Shown: positions 9,948-21,183, counted from the first letter of the stretch. The stretch: DNA of 64,000 nucleotides from Paenibacillus xylanexedens (GCF_001908275.1 NZ_CP018620.1:1302001-1366000); one strand, 5' to 3'. Notes: generated from the letters alone by a model not told the origin. Program-made: numbers and translations.

Positions 9948-9964
9948 TTAACATTGCGTTTACA
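9948..9964 (+). promoter_or_regulatory. PhoP (Pho) box upstream of pstS
   Basis: TTAACA (9948-9953), five bases, then TTTACA (9959-9964): two direct repeats with the 11-base period of Bacillus-type PhoP binding sites. It lies 109 bases before pstS, which is regulated by phosphate starvation in relatives. Confidence 0.7.
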
Positions 9965-10072
9965 AAACACTGATTTTAAGATGACATACCGAAACTACAA
10001 TGAGTAAAGAGTTGATGGTGAACAAACAAATTCACAAAACGCCATCACTACATTGGGGGAGGAAAACAAAAC

Positions 10073-10999
10073 ATGTTTAAAAAGTTGCCGTTTATTTTGA
10101 TGACCTTAACGTTCGTACTGGTACTCGCAGCATGCGGATCGAAAAATGACGCTGGTACAGAGGGTGCCGCAAGCAATGGATCAGGAGAAGCTGCTACTGA
10201 GCTTAGCGGTAACATTCTGGCAGTCGGATCGACAGCATTGCTACCTCTGGTAGAACAAGCTGGACAGAAATTTATGGCAGTTGATGAATATAAGAACGTA
10301 ACGGTTCAAGTTCAAGGTGGCGGTAGTGGTACTGGTTTGACACAAGTATCTGACGGACAAGCTACAATCGGTAACTCTGATGTATTTGCAGAAGAGAAAC
10401 TGGAGGACGAAGCCAAAGTAAAAGAACTGGTTGACCATCAAGTAGCAGTAGTAGCTATGGCGCCAGTTAGCAACAAAGATGCAGGTGTAGAAGATTTGAC
10501 GAAGCAACAACTGATCGACATCTTCTCCGGTAAAGTAACGAACTGGAAAGACGTTGGCGGCGCGGATAAAGCAATCGTTATTGTAAACCGTCCGAGCAGT
10601 TCCGGTACTCGTGCAACTTTCGAGAAGTATGCATTGGGTGCAAAAATGGGTGATATCCAAGGTTCGATTCAAGAAGATTCTTCTGGTAACGTAAAAAAAT
10701 TGGTATCTGAAACGCCAGGTGCTATTGGTTACCTTGCCTTGTCTTACTTGGATGACAGCTTGCAAGTGTTGAAATACGAAGGTGTAGAAGCAACAGTTGA
10801 GAACGTAGAAGCAGGAACTTATCCAGTGTGGGCTTACGAGCACATGTACACAAAAGGTGAGCCTGATGCAGCAACAAAAGCATTCTTGGATTACATCTTG
10901 AGTGACGAAATTCAACAAAACGACGTGACAGAACTTGGATACATTCCAATGTCAGGTATGAAAGTAAAACGCGATGCAGCAGGTAATGTGGTTGAGTAA
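10073..10999 (+). CDS. pstS: Phosphate ABC transporter substrate-binding lipoprotein
   Basis: The 308-residue extracellular phosphate-binding protein is tethered by a lipobox (LVLAAC, Cys near residue 21). A Gly/Ser/Ala-rich linker is followed by the PstS fold with AVGSTALLPL, GGGSGTGLTQV and RPSSSGTRATFEKY, the segments that bind phosphate in the family. GGGGAGG precedes the ATG. It is first in pstSCAB behind a PhoP box. A hairpin between pstS and pstC probably lowers readthrough or protects the pstS message, a usual way to make more binding protein than permease. Confidence 0.95.
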   Translation: MFKKLPFILMTLTFVLVLAACGSKNDAGTEGAASNGSGEAATELSGNILAVGSTALLPLVEQAGQKFMAVDEYKNVTVQVQGGGSGTGLTQVSDGQATIGNSDVFAEEKLEDEAKVKELVDHQVAVVAMAPVSNKDAGVEDLTKQQLIDIFSGKVTNWKDVGGADKAIVIVNRPSSSGTRATFEKYALGAKMGDIQGSIQEDSSGNVKKLVSETPGAIGYLALSYLDDSLQVLKYEGVEATVENVEAGTYPVWAYEHMYTKGEPDAATKAFLDYILSDEIQQNDVTELGYIPMSGMKVKRDAAGNVVE

Positions 11000-11022
11000 T
11001 CTTTGAACTTGCGCATACAGCG

Positions 11023-11051
11023 AAAGAGGCGGACTTAGGTCCCGCCTCTTT
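11023..11051 (+). terminator. Intergenic hairpin between pstS and pstC
   Basis: A ten-base stem (AAAGAGGCGG with CCGCCTCTTT) has no long T run after it. It probably acts as an attenuator or mRNA-stabilising hairpin rather than a full stop. Confidence 0.65.
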
Positions 11052-11141
11052 ACGCGGTTTGCTCTAAAATAATCCCATATTTTGCATTAATTCTACTATA
11101 GAAGGATGGTTGTTATGGAACAGACCGAAGGGGGAACGGTA

Positions 11142-12050
11142 ATGAATAACAAGTTGAAACCGCGCCGGCCCTTAAAAGAGAAACATTATTGGGAAGAGTG
11201 GACGGGACGGATCTATACGTCGATTTGTGTCGTTTTCCTGATCGTTGTCATGTTTTCCATTGTTTATTTTGTAGCGTCCAAGGGACTATCCACATTTTTT
11301 CAAAATGGAATAAGCATCAGCGAATTCCTTGGTGGAAAAACGTGGGATCCAACCGGAGAACCTGCGTTCTACGGGGCCTTGCCGTTCATCACAGGTTCTT
11401 TCATTACAACCTTGCTTGCAGCATTGATCGCAAGTCCGCTTGGCCTGTGTGCAGCGCTCTTCATGACAGAGATTGTTCCGGGTAAAGGCAAAAAGATCTT
11501 GCAGCCTGCGATTGAGCTCTTGTCCGGAATTCCATCCGTTGTATACGGATTTATCGGTCTGAGTGTCATCGTACCTTTGCTTCGCAGTATCTTTGGCGGA
11601 ACAGGCGTCGGGATTGCAGCCGGATGTCTTGTTCTCGCGGTAATGATTCTTCCTACGGTGACAAGTATTATGGCAGATGCATTGTCCGCATTGCCAAAAG
11701 GATTGCGTGAATCCTCCTACGCACTGGGTGCCACTCGCTGGCAAACCATCTACCGTGTCATTATCCCAACGACTTTGCCAGCTTTGTTGACAGGTGTCGT
11801 TTTGGGTATGGCCCGTGCTTTTGGTGAGGCACTTGCTGTGCAGATGGTTATCGGTAATGCACCGCATGTTCCAACATCCTTGCTTGAATCGGCTTCAACA
11901 TTAACAAGTGTAATTACACTCAGCATGGGTAACACCACGATGGGTTCTGTTCATAACAATGCACTGTGGAGTATGGCGCTTGTCCTGTTGGTGATGACCT
12001 TTGTCTTCGTCATTCTGGTTCGCCTGCTTGAAAGGAGAAACCGGGTATGA
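11142..12050 (+). CDS. pstC: Phosphate ABC transporter permease PstC
   Basis: This membrane subunit (302 residues from this start) has about six helices and the permease EAA loop (MADALSALPKGLRESSYALG, with ATRW following) that contacts the ATPase. Three in-frame ATGs are possible: 11106, 11115 and 11142. The last has GAAGGGGG seven bases upstream; 11115 has GAAGGA and is a fair alternative (311 residues). The 3' end overlaps pstA by ATGA, so translation is probably coupled. Confidence 0.93.
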   Translation: MNNKLKPRRPLKEKHYWEEWTGRIYTSICVVFLIVVMFSIVYFVASKGLSTFFQNGISISEFLGGKTWDPTGEPAFYGALPFITGSFITTLLAALIASPLGLCAALFMTEIVPGKGKKILQPAIELLSGIPSVVYGFIGLSVIVPLLRSIFGGTGVGIAAGCLVLAVMILPTVTSIMADALSALPKGLRESSYALGATRWQTIYRVIIPTTLPALLTGVVLGMARAFGEALAVQMVIGNAPHVPTSLLESASTLTSVITLSMGNTTMGSVHNNALWSMALVLLVMTFVFVILVRLLERRNRV

Positions 12051-12940
12051 AAATGAAGGCAAAGACGGTAGATAAAATTGCAACATCCGTTATCGTTGTA
12101 CTGGCCCTGTTCATTGTTATTCTATTGCTCGGTCTGCTTGGCTTCATCATGTATAGAGGCATTGGACATATTAGCTGGAACTTCCTGACGAGCGCACCAC
12201 AGTTGCTTAAGGGTGGCGGCGGGATTGGTCCACAGCTCTTCAACTCCGTATTTTTGCTTGTCCTGACCTTGATTGTTACCATTCCACTCGGATGGGGCGG
12301 CGGGATTTACATGGCGGAATACGCTAAACCAGGCAAGATTACCAGCTTCATTCGTCTGGTCGTTGAAGTATTGTCATCATTCCCTTCCATTGTTATCGGT
12401 TTGTTTGGTCTCTTGCTGCTAGTAAATCAATTTGGTCTTGGTTTCTCCCTGATCTCGGGTGCCTTGGCTCTGGCGATCTTTAACTTGCCACTGATGGTAC
12501 GGACAACGGAGCAGGCCTTCCGGGCTGTTCCGAAGGAACAGAAGGAAGCAGGTCTGGCGCTTGGACTGTCCAAGTGGAAGATTATCACTTCCATTCTACT
12601 GCCTGTGGCATTGCCGAGCTTGATTACGGGTACGATCCTGGCATCGGGCCGGATCTTTGGTGAAGCAGCAGCGCTGATGTTCACCGCAGGTATGAGTAGT
12701 CCACCATTGGACTTTACAGATTGGAATCCGACGAGTCCAAGATCACCGCTTAATCCTTTCCGTCCGGCAGAGACACTTGCTGTCCATATCTGGAAAGTGA
12801 ATAGTGAAGGTATTGGGCCAGATTCCAAAGAAGTGGCAGCAGGGGCATCCGCCGTGCTTGTCATTCTCGTGCTGGCGTTCAATCTAAGTGCACGCTGGAT
12901 CGGTCGGGTTGTATTCCGCCGCATGACAGCTTCGAAATAA
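12047..12940 (+). CDS. pstA: Phosphate ABC transporter permease PstA
   Basis: This 297-residue integral membrane subunit pairs with PstC. It has about six helices and an EAA loop of the form AFRAVPKEQKEAGLALGLSKW. The start overlaps the pstC stop (ATGA). The insert PPLDFTDWNPTSPRSPLNP before the last helix is a usual feature of PstA. PstB follows after 12 bases. Confidence 0.95.
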   Translation: MKMKAKTVDKIATSVIVVLALFIVILLLGLLGFIMYRGIGHISWNFLTSAPQLLKGGGGIGPQLFNSVFLLVLTLIVTIPLGWGGGIYMAEYAKPGKITSFIRLVVEVLSSFPSIVIGLFGLLLLVNQFGLGFSLISGALALAIFNLPLMVRTTEQAFRAVPKEQKEAGLALGLSKWKIITSILLPVALPSLITGTILASGRIFGEAAALMFTAGMSSPPLDFTDWNPTSPRSPLNPFRPAETLAVHIWKVNSEGIGPDSKEVAAGASAVLVILVLAFNLSARWIGRVVFRRMTASK

Positions 12941-12952
12941 GGAGGAACCAAC

Positions 12953-13708
12953 ATGGCCATACCTTTTGGTACGGAACAGTTAAGCATATATTATGGACAT
13001 TTCCAGGCGGTCAAGCAGATTAGCCTGACGTTTCCTGAAGCAAGCGTAACGGCTCTTATTGGACCGTCTGGTTGCGGTAAATCCACGTTCCTCCGGTCGC
13101 TGAACCGGATGAACGACGAGATTGCCGGTTCCCGTACAGAGGGACATATCTGGATGGACGGTAACGACCTGAATGAGCCTGGAACCGATGTAATCAAGCT
13201 TCGCCAGAAGATTGGCATGGTGTGGCAGAAGCCGAACCCTTTTCATAAGTCCATCTACAACAATATCGCGTTTGGCCCCCGCTACCGTGGTACGAAGAGT
13301 AAGAAGGCACTGGATGAAATTGTGGAAAAAAGCTTGCGCCGTGCTGCGCTCTGGGACGAAGTGAAAGACAGACTGCATGAGTCAGCTCTGTCTCTCTCTG
13401 GCGGACAACAGCAGCGGCTGTGTATTGCCCGCGCCCTCTCGGTTGATCCGCAGATTTTGCTGCTCGATGAGCCGGCATCTGCACTTGATCCGGTATCTTC
13501 GGGTAAGGTTGAGGAATTGATCACCGAACTCAAGAAGGAGCTGCGGATCGTCATTGTTACCCATAATATGCAGCAGGCGGCACGCATCTCGGATTATACG
13601 GCTTATTTCTACCTGGGGAACATGATTGAACACGGGGATACGGAGCATATTTTCACGAACCCGGACAATCGTCTGACGCAAGAATACATTATGGGTCGTT
13701 TCGGTTAA
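12953..13708 (+). CDS. pstB: Phosphate ABC transporter ATP-binding protein
   Basis: The 251-residue ATPase energises PstCA. It carries Walker [10 protein letters not shown] (about 37-45), the signature LSGGQQQR, Walker [10 protein letters not shown] and a switch His in [15 protein letters not shown] precedes the ATG. It is the last gene of the operon; phoU, which often follows, is absent here. Confidence 0.95.
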   Translation: MAIPFGTEQLSIYYGHFQAVKQISLTFPEASVTALIGPSGCGKSTFLRSLNRMNDEIAGSRTEGHIWMDGNDLNEPGTDVIKLRQKIGMVWQKPNPFHKSIYNNIAFGPRYRGTKSKKALDEIVEKSLRRAALWDEVKDRLHESALSLSGGQQQRLCIARALSVDPQILLLDEPASALDPVSSGKVEELITELKKELRIVIVTHNMQQAARISDYTAYFYLGNMIEHGDTEHIFTNPDNRLTQEYIMGRFG

Positions 13709-13771
13709 TTGGATCATGGAGTGTAACATAGATTAATAGACAAAGAGATTAATAAATAATAGAGACAAAAG

Positions 13772-13814
13772 AAAGCACAATGCCTGGACGGTTGTTCGGG
13801 AGTTGTGCTTTTTT
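13772..13814 (+). terminator. Intrinsic terminator after pstB
   Basis: AAAGCACAA pairs with TTGTGCTTT over a 22-base loop and is followed by T residues. Confidence 0.8.
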
Positions 13815-13902
13815 AATTTCATTTTGGAAAAATTTGCTGTATGTAAAGCAATCATGCTACGATATTTAGTATGAAGAGAACGTTTACATAACTTCGAAGG
13901 AG

Positions 13903-14919
13903 ATGTTGATAATCACTACGGATAAGATGTCTTACGACCACATGGCAGCTGATATCATACAGAACTACAGGATTGAAAAACCTGTCGTTTCATATATTCG
14001 TCACAACGAGAATCTGACATATCATGTCGTTGATGAAGCAAGCGGGCAGAAGTATCTGCTACGTATCCATCAAGCCGCATATGCAAGTATGACAGGCATT
14101 CAGCATACGCCTCCTGCGCTGGAGGCAGAGATGAACTTGCTTCATGAGTTAAATGCAACGACAGCATTGCGCGTGCAACATCCGGTACGCAATGCATCCG
14201 GTGAATGGGTCACGGTATGGACAAGTGAGGCAGGGAAAGAGAATTGTTGTACAGTACTGGAGTGGATTGAGGGAAGGGACATCCAGCAGGGAGAACGCCT
14301 GACAACAGAGCAGATCTATGATCTTGGGTCACAACTGCAGATGCTTCATCAATATGGGCGTGAGCAGAATCAGACAGATCGAACAACGGTGCGGCCGGCA
14401 TATGGCAATAGCCATGAGAACTTGGTCATGCTCGGGCAGCTAGAGGAAGGTGTCCGACTGGGGATTTTTACAACGGAAGACTTCGATCTGCTTCGTGAGA
14501 CGTTTGAGAACATTAATGAGCAGTTAGAAACATACCCGCATCACGCAGGGACATGGGGGATCATTCATGGGGATATTACTCGCAACAATCTGCTGATAAC
14601 GGAGCAGGGAATTTCCATGATTGATTTTTGTCTACACGGTTATGGTTATTATCTTTTTGATGCCGGAGGGGCAGCACTGATGTTCAATCGGGAGGAACGT
14701 GACATATTCTTATCCGGTTATACCCAACAGATCGCACCACTGACGGATCGTGATATCCGATTAATGGAAGGATTTATGTTGATCTTTACACTGGGTTATT
14801 ATGCCTTTCAGATGGCGAATGAGTCGAGGCACGAATGGATGAAAGATCGCATGCCAAAGCTATGCAGCAAGTATTGCAGACCTTATGTACAAAATGAGCG
14901 TATTTTCTATGAGTTGTGA
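13903..14919 (+). CDS. Aminoglycoside phosphotransferase-fold kinase
   Basis: The protein (338 residues from this ATG) has the APH/choline-kinase fold, which transfers phosphate from ATP to small molecules. The catalytic loop reads HGDITRNNLL near residue 225 and the metal-binding IDF follows near 240. AAGGAG lies almost on top of the ATG at 13903, so initiation may instead use TTG at 13906 or ATG at 13927. Homoserine kinase, spore-associated kinases and antibiotic kinases share this fold and the substrate cannot be decided. It is a single gene after the pst operon, ahead of a collagen-like surface protein. Confidence 0.8.
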   Translation: MLIITTDKMSYDHMAADIIQNYRIEKPVVSYIRHNENLTYHVVDEASGQKYLLRIHQAAYASMTGIQHTPPALEAEMNLLHELNATTALRVQHPVRNASGEWVTVWTSEAGKENCCTVLEWIEGRDIQQGERLTTEQIYDLGSQLQMLHQYGREQNQTDRTTVRPAYGNSHENLVMLGQLEEGVRLGIFTTEDFDLLRETFENINEQLETYPHHAGTWGIIHGDITRNNLLITEQGISMIDFCLHGYGYYLFDAGGAALMFNREERDIFLSGYTQQIAPLTDRDIRLMEGFMLIFTLGYYAFQMANESRHEWMKDRMPKLCSKYCRPYVQNERIFYEL

Positions 14920-14996
14920 CGACATCTACTTGTTTGCTACATATACATAAAGGATGATCATGACCCGGCGAAGGCTGGCAGAGGAGGCATCCATGT

Positions 14997-17000
<2,004 letters not shown>

Positions 17001-17039
17001 AATAGACATCGGACTTATGGTAATTACACGTTACTTTTG

Positions 17040-17068
17040 TTGACATATATGATATTGTACATTACTCT
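17040..17068 (+). promoter_or_regulatory. Probable promoter of the glycine riboswitch transcript
   Basis: TTGACA at 17040-17045 is followed by a 17-base spacer and a weaker -10, TACTCT. It lies about 80 bases upstream of the first aptamer. Confidence 0.5.
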
Positions 17069-17147
17069 ATGGGTATACACGATCAAAAATTTAGAAATGT
17101 ACCATTCCGATTAAGAATCAAATTAAGATAATACAGCGGATGATAAC

Positions 17148-17436
17148 GAGCGGGAGAGACCTGGGTTAGCCAAGCAAAATGGCTAGTGTTCAGGCACCGA
17201 AGGAGCAAGCTGCTGCGCACCCGGCGCAGTGGTTAATCTCTCAGGTAAATGTACCATCGTTGGACGCAACTCTGGAGAGTGCGCGAACTGCGCCACCCAA
17301 GGGGTATATGATCAGTCAGACCGGTGATCTTGTCTGTAATCGCAGGCAATGCGCCTTGTCGTGAGACACTGCTGATCGTGAAACTCTCAGGTATCGAGGA
17401 CAGAGAGAGGGCCTGAGGCCTTCTTCTGTCCTTTTT
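17148..17436 (+). promoter_or_regulatory. Tandem glycine riboswitch with terminator
   Basis: Two glycine aptamers stand in a row. The first (about 17148-17246) has GCGGGAGAGACC, CACCGAAGGAGCAA and closing TCTCTCAGGTAAA. The second (about 17270-17395) has CTGGAGAGTGCG, CACCCAAGGGG and closing ACTCTCAGGTA. An expression platform follows: AGGACAGA pairs with TCTGTCCT around an inner GGCC/GGCC stem and is followed by TTTTTT (17397-17436). It precedes the serine dehydratase genes. In the family glycine binding turns the downstream genes on; here the result would be removal of excess serine, which is made from glycine. Confidence 0.85.
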
Positions 17437-17517
17437 TGATGTCATCATTCAGTAAATAAGGAACAATATGGCTCAGATTCTGGATGGAAATGACGAATAC
17501 AATTGGAGGGTTATAAG

Positions 17518-18207
17518 GTGCGATTTAAAGATGTGTTTTCAATTATTGGTCCGTCGATGACGGGGCCTTCAAGTTCACATACAGCTGGAGCGGCAAGGTT
17601 AGGGAGAATTGCTCGACAGTGGCTAGGATGTACGCCAGATCGTGCCCGGCTGACCCTGTACGGTTCATTTGCAGATACGTATCAGGGGCACGGAACAGAT
17701 CTGGCACTGATCGGCGGTCTGCTGGATTATGTCACAGACGATCCGCGTATCCCGGATGCAGAGCAATACGCAGAGGAAGCGGGCATGGAGGTTGAGTTTT
17801 ATACAAGTGGCCTGCCTGCTCCTCATCCGAATACGGTCAAAATTGAGTTGTGGCATGGAGAACGTGCCTGCTCCTTAATCGGTGCATCCATTGGTGGTGG
17901 AAGTGTATCGGTGCATTCGATGAATGATTTTCGTGTTCAGATTAGTGGTGAGTTCCCGACACTCGTTCTTCGACATGCAGACAAAGCAGGGGTGCTTGCG
18001 TCGGTAACGTCCACGATCAGTTCATCCGGGGTTAACATCGGGTATATGCAGGTGGATCGGAAAGCCCGTGATGGCGAAGCACTGACTGCGATGGAGATGG
18101 ACGGTGTGCCTAATCCTGATATGCTCAAGCGTCTAAGGGAGCTGGACCATGTGTTAGACATTCGTGTCATAGATTTGAAGAGAGGAGTTGATTCGGATGC
18201 GGTTTAA
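17518..18207 (+). CDS. sdaAB: L-serine dehydratase, iron-sulfur type, beta subunit
   Basis: The 229-residue beta subunit works with SdaAA to deaminate L-serine to pyruvate and ammonia. The N-terminal half has the conserved GPSMTGPSSSHTAGAARLG (about 13-31), and the C-terminal half is an ACT domain (about 145-220; RHADKAGVLASVTSTISSSG). The GTG at 17518 is chosen because GGAGGG lies eight bases upstream. The 3' end overlaps sdaAA by 11 bases. It is controlled by the glycine riboswitch upstream. Confidence 0.93.
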   Translation: MRFKDVFSIIGPSMTGPSSSHTAGAARLGRIARQWLGCTPDRARLTLYGSFADTYQGHGTDLALIGGLLDYVTDDPRIPDAEQYAEEAGMEVEFYTSGLPAPHPNTVKIELWHGERACSLIGASIGGGSVSVHSMNDFRVQISGEFPTLVLRHADKAGVLASVTSTISSSGVNIGYMQVDRKARDGEALTAMEMDGVPNPDMLKRLRELDHVLDIRVIDLKRGVDSDAV

Positions 18208-19135
18208 ACATTTGCATGAACTGAATACGATCTGTACAGCAGAATCCAAAACCATTGCTCAGCTGATGATCGAGGAGCAAGTTCAGGAGACCAATACACC
18301 GGAAGCGGATGTTGTGAAACAGATGTCTGAATATTACCAGGTGATGAAGGAAGCGGTACGCAAAGGGTTAACGGAAGATACGACATCACGCAGTGGATTA
18401 ACAGGTGGAGACGGCAAAAAAATGGCCGAGTACATTCGCAAAGGTGAGACTTGTTCAGGAGATGCTTCCGCACTTGCCATGGCGTATGCCCTGTGTGTAT
18501 CTGAAGTGAATGCCTCCATGGGTCGGATCGTGGCAACACCAACAGCCGGTTCCTGCGGCATTATCCCGGGTGTGTTTATCAGTTCACAGGAGCGGTTTGG
18601 CTGGACGGACGAACATTTGGTGAACGGGTTGTTCTGTGCAGGAGCGATTGGTTATGTTATCGCGAACAATTCATTTATCTCCGGTGCGGAAGGTGGCTGT
18701 CAGGCGGAAGTGGGTTCCGCGATCGGCATGGCTGCGGGTGCCATGGTTGAACTGCGTGGAGGTACACCGGAACAGGTCGTTCATGCCGTTGGTTTGGCGT
18801 TAAAAAATACACTGGGCCTAATCTGCGATCCGGTCGCAGGCCTCGTTGAAATTCCGTGCATCGTCCGTAATGGACTGGGTGCAGTTACGGCGCTGGCTGC
18901 GGCTGACATGGCCCTGGCCGGAGTGCGTAGTGCCATACCGTCAGACGAAGTCATCGACGTTATGCTGGAAGTAGGCAGTGCGATGCCTAGCCGTCATCGG
19001 GAGACAGCCCAGGGCGGGTTGGCCCAGACGCCAACCGGCCGCAAAATGATGCAGAAGTTGGCTAAACCAAAGGCAAAGCGTGCCGAACCTGAGCCGGAGT
19101 CTCCTGCTGAAAATGACGTAGAACCTAAGGCATAA
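18197..19135 (+). CDS. sdaAA: L-serine dehydratase, iron-sulfur type, alpha subunit
   Basis: The 312-residue catalytic subunit ligates a 4Fe-4S cluster. Conserved segments include SGLTGGDGKKM, TAGSCGIIPG, the Cys in EGGCQAEVGSA and LICDPVAGLVEIPC, whose cysteines hold the cluster in the family. The ATG at 18197 follows AGAGGAG by nine bases. It is translated from within the end of sdaAB. The last 30 residues are a charged, Pro/Glu-rich tail beyond the usual fold. Confidence 0.94.
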   Translation: MRFKHLHELNTICTAESKTIAQLMIEEQVQETNTPEADVVKQMSEYYQVMKEAVRKGLTEDTTSRSGLTGGDGKKMAEYIRKGETCSGDASALAMAYALCVSEVNASMGRIVATPTAGSCGIIPGVFISSQERFGWTDEHLVNGLFCAGAIGYVIANNSFISGAEGGCQAEVGSAIGMAAGAMVELRGGTPEQVVHAVGLALKNTLGLICDPVAGLVEIPCIVRNGLGAVTALAAADMALAGVRSAIPSDEVIDVMLEVGSAMPSRHRETAQGGLAQTPTGRKMMQKLAKPKAKRAEPEPESPAENDVEPKA

Positions 19136-19151
19136 ATAGGATTGATATGAA

Positions 19152-19198
19152 AAGCCGATACAAACCTTCCTGGTGAAGAGATGTATCGGCTTTTTTTG
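19152..19198 (+). terminator. Intrinsic terminator after sdaAA
   Basis: AAGCCGATACA pairs with TGTATCGGCTT and a run of seven T follows. Confidence 0.9.
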
Positions 19199-19229
19199 TC
19201 TTTTTCCAACGAAGAAAAACAAAAAAACA

Positions 19230-19290
19230 TTGACGACATATATATCGTATTGATATATTAACAATTGTCATATATCAATACGATATATAT
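19230..19290 (+). promoter_or_regulatory. Promoter overlapped by a double PadR-type operator
   Basis: A -35 TTGACG (19230-19235) and a -10 TATATT (19254-19259) are 18 bases apart. Over them lies a perfect 21-base inverted repeat (19238-19258 and 19270-19290) with an 11-base spacer. Each arm is itself a palindrome: ATATATC-GTATT-GATATAT at 19240-19258 and ATATATC-AATAC-GATATAT at 19270-19288. Two dimers could thus bind side by side. The likely protein is the PadR regulator encoded at 20593. Confidence 0.8.
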
Positions 19291-19323
19291 AGGAGCGAAA
19301 CAAAATTAAAGGAGATGGATAGA

Positions 19324-20538
19324 ATGAAAGGGATTTTCCAGACGAGTCTATTGTTTTTGAAAAACGGAGCCACCATTGTAGGTTTAATTACGGCTGTACT
19401 GTTTCAGGTTTTCTTTAACATCATCTGGCTTAGTGGATACGATAAGGTTAACGAAAGAATGACTGAGCTGGCTGTCACCATCGTGAATGAAGACGGGGTA
19501 GCGGCTGAACCAGTGGCTAAGTCTTTGGCGGCAGGTCTGAATTTCGAGATCAAACCATCTGAATCGATGCAAGAAGCACGACAGATGTTAACGGATCGGA
19601 ATGTGTACATGATTATTGAGATTCCATCAGGTTTCATGCAACAGGCAGAAGACTTATCAAAACCGATGACAGTGAAGTATGTGATGAACGAATCAAACGT
19701 GGCTACCGTGAAAAGTGTGATGCAGAACGTAGCCGCACAAGTTACAGCGACGTTGAACCGTGAAGTACAAGAGAATGGCATTCGCGGAGTGCTGGACCAG
19801 TCCGGTATGACAGCCGATCAGTCCGATGCGCTTGCGGTAGGGTTATCTTCACGCGTTGAGGCAGAGGTGGAGCGACTGAATCCTGTTGATAATTTTGCTT
19901 TCTCCATGGTACCGATGTTGATTGTAACGGCTACGTTTACCGGAGCGATGTTGCTTGGTATGAACCTGCAAAAGGTTTCTGGTGAACTAAGTGGAAGGGC
20001 AGGGAAATGGGAGCGCTTCTGGGCACGTAACATCGTTAATCTTGGTGCGGCATTTATCGTTTCGCTCGTTGGATCGGGTATGATGCACATAATGGGGGTA
20101 TCATCAGCAGACGGTTGGTTCATGTTATGGCTGTTTCAGTTACTAATCACCATATCTTTTCTATTCATGGCTCAGTTAAGCCTGCTGTTGCTTGGCAATG
20201 CTGGGGCTTGGTTAAACAGTGCGCTGTTGCCTCTATTGATGCTGTCCTCGGGATCAACGATTCCGCGAGATGTAATGCCTGACTTCTACCAAGGGATCGG
20301 TCATTATCTGCCAGCGACCTATGCGGTAGAGGGGATGATGAACCTTGTGCTCGGAGGAAACGGAATCGGCCGGGATGCGATGTTGCTCGCCGTAATCGGT
20401 GGTGTAACACTGACTCTGGGTGCGCTTTGCACCTGGATCAGACGCTCCAGCCCGGTACGATCTGAAGCCCGTAGGGAGGACCAGACTGCTGCTGTGCCTG
20501 TTGCTCTGAAAGCAACCGTTTCGTCATCTGAACATTGA
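19324..20538 (+). CDS. ABC-2/YhgE-type membrane export protein
   Basis: The protein (404 residues) has one N-terminal helix (about 15-38), a large extracytoplasmic domain (about 40-195; VTIVNEDGVAAEPVA is typical of YhgE/Pip proteins), then about five helices to residue 375 and a short cytoplasmic tail. No ATPase partner is nearby. Related proteins are secretion- or drug-resistance-linked permeases. The ATG at 19324 lies nine bases from GGAG; the ATG at 19315 is too close to it. The PadR gene 54 bases downstream and the operator upstream point to a repressor-controlled stress or drug response. Confidence 0.8.
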   Translation: MKGIFQTSLLFLKNGATIVGLITAVLFQVFFNIIWLSGYDKVNERMTELAVTIVNEDGVAAEPVAKSLAAGLNFEIKPSESMQEARQMLTDRNVYMIIEIPSGFMQQAEDLSKPMTVKYVMNESNVATVKSVMQNVAAQVTATLNREVQENGIRGVLDQSGMTADQSDALAVGLSSRVEAEVERLNPVDNFAFSMVPMLIVTATFTGAMLLGMNLQKVSGELSGRAGKWERFWARNIVNLGAAFIVSLVGSGMMHIMGVSSADGWFMLWLFQLLITISFLFMAQLSLLLLGNAGAWLNSALLPLLMLSSGSTIPRDVMPDFYQGIGHYLPATYAVEGMMNLVLGGNGIGRDAMLLAVIGGVTLTLGALCTWIRRSSPVRSEARREDQTAAVPVALKATVSSSEH

Positions 20539-20592
20539 ACAAGGGGTACTGATTGTGATACGTTAAGGGGAATGGAAAGGAGCGGTACACCG

Positions 20593-21105
20593 ATGAACAC
20601 GCAGCATGTCATCCTCGGAATACTGCACAATCAGCCAAGTTCCGGATACGAGATCAAGCAGTACTTTGAACAATATTTTTCATTTTTCTTTGATGCCAGC
20701 TTTGGCACCATATATCCTACACTTGCGAAGATGGAAAAGTCAGGATTACTGACTAAGGAATCGGTGAAGCAGGAAGGGAAACCTGATAAGAACGTGTATT
20801 CATTGACCCCTGAAGGAGCAGCGCAATTTCACGCCTATTTAATGAGTCCTTTGGAAGCTGAGGTATTTCGTTCTGATTTTCTGATGCGTTTGTACTTCGG
20901 AGAGTTGGCGGATGAAGATACCGTAACGGGTTGGATATCCACCCAGTTGAAGCGCAAGGAAATGTTATACGCTGAACTTCAGCGCCAGATGGAAGAATTC
21001 GGTGAACACATTTCGCCTGCACAGCGTCTGTGTCTGCAAGTAGGGCTTGTACAATATGAGGCCACCATCCAGTTGCTGAAGGAACAGCTGGTTCAGCCAG
21101 AGTAA
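20593..21105 (+). CDS. PadR-family transcriptional repressor
   Basis: The 170-residue protein has a PadR winged helix at its N terminus (ILGILHNQPSSGYEIKQYF, then FGTIYPTLAKMEKSGLL) and a C-terminal helical dimerisation domain (Vir_act_alpha_C-like, LKRKEMLYAELQRQMEEF). PadR proteins repress efflux and detoxification genes and are released by a ligand. It follows the membrane exporter in the same operon and probably binds the double palindrome at 19238-19290. The ATG at 20593 is preferred by family alignment; GAAAGGAG lies upstream. Confidence 0.9.
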   Translation: MNTQHVILGILHNQPSSGYEIKQYFEQYFSFFFDASFGTIYPTLAKMEKSGLLTKESVKQEGKPDKNVYSLTPEGAAQFHAYLMSPLEAEVFRSDFLMRLYFGELADEDTVTGWISTQLKRKEMLYAELQRQMEEFGEHISPAQRLCLQVGLVQYEATIQLLKEQLVQPE

Positions 21106-21134
21106 TCCATGGTCATAATGAATAACGTCAAAAT

Positions 21135-21183
21135 CAAATAGGCGCTCCACAGATCAGGAACAGATCTGTGGAGCGCCTATTTG
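21135..21183. terminator. Bidirectional terminator between padR and the amylase gene
   Basis: A 21-base perfect stem (21135-21155 with 21163-21183; core GGCGCTCCACAGATC) has a seven-base loop. It lies between convergent genes and has A/T-rich flanks on both sides. Confidence 0.85.

Noticed and set aside
9788..9973. 61-codon frame overlapping the multi-hairpin element
   Set aside because: The sequence is explained by inverted repeats and the PhoP box; no ribosome site.
10241..10918. 225-codon minus-strand frame opposite pstS
   Set aside because: Antisense shadow of a well-supported gene; Cys/Phe-rich composition and no ribosome site.
17179..17364. 61-codon frame in the leader of the serine dehydratase genes
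   Set aside because: It lies inside the glycine aptamers; the RNA explanation is much stronger.
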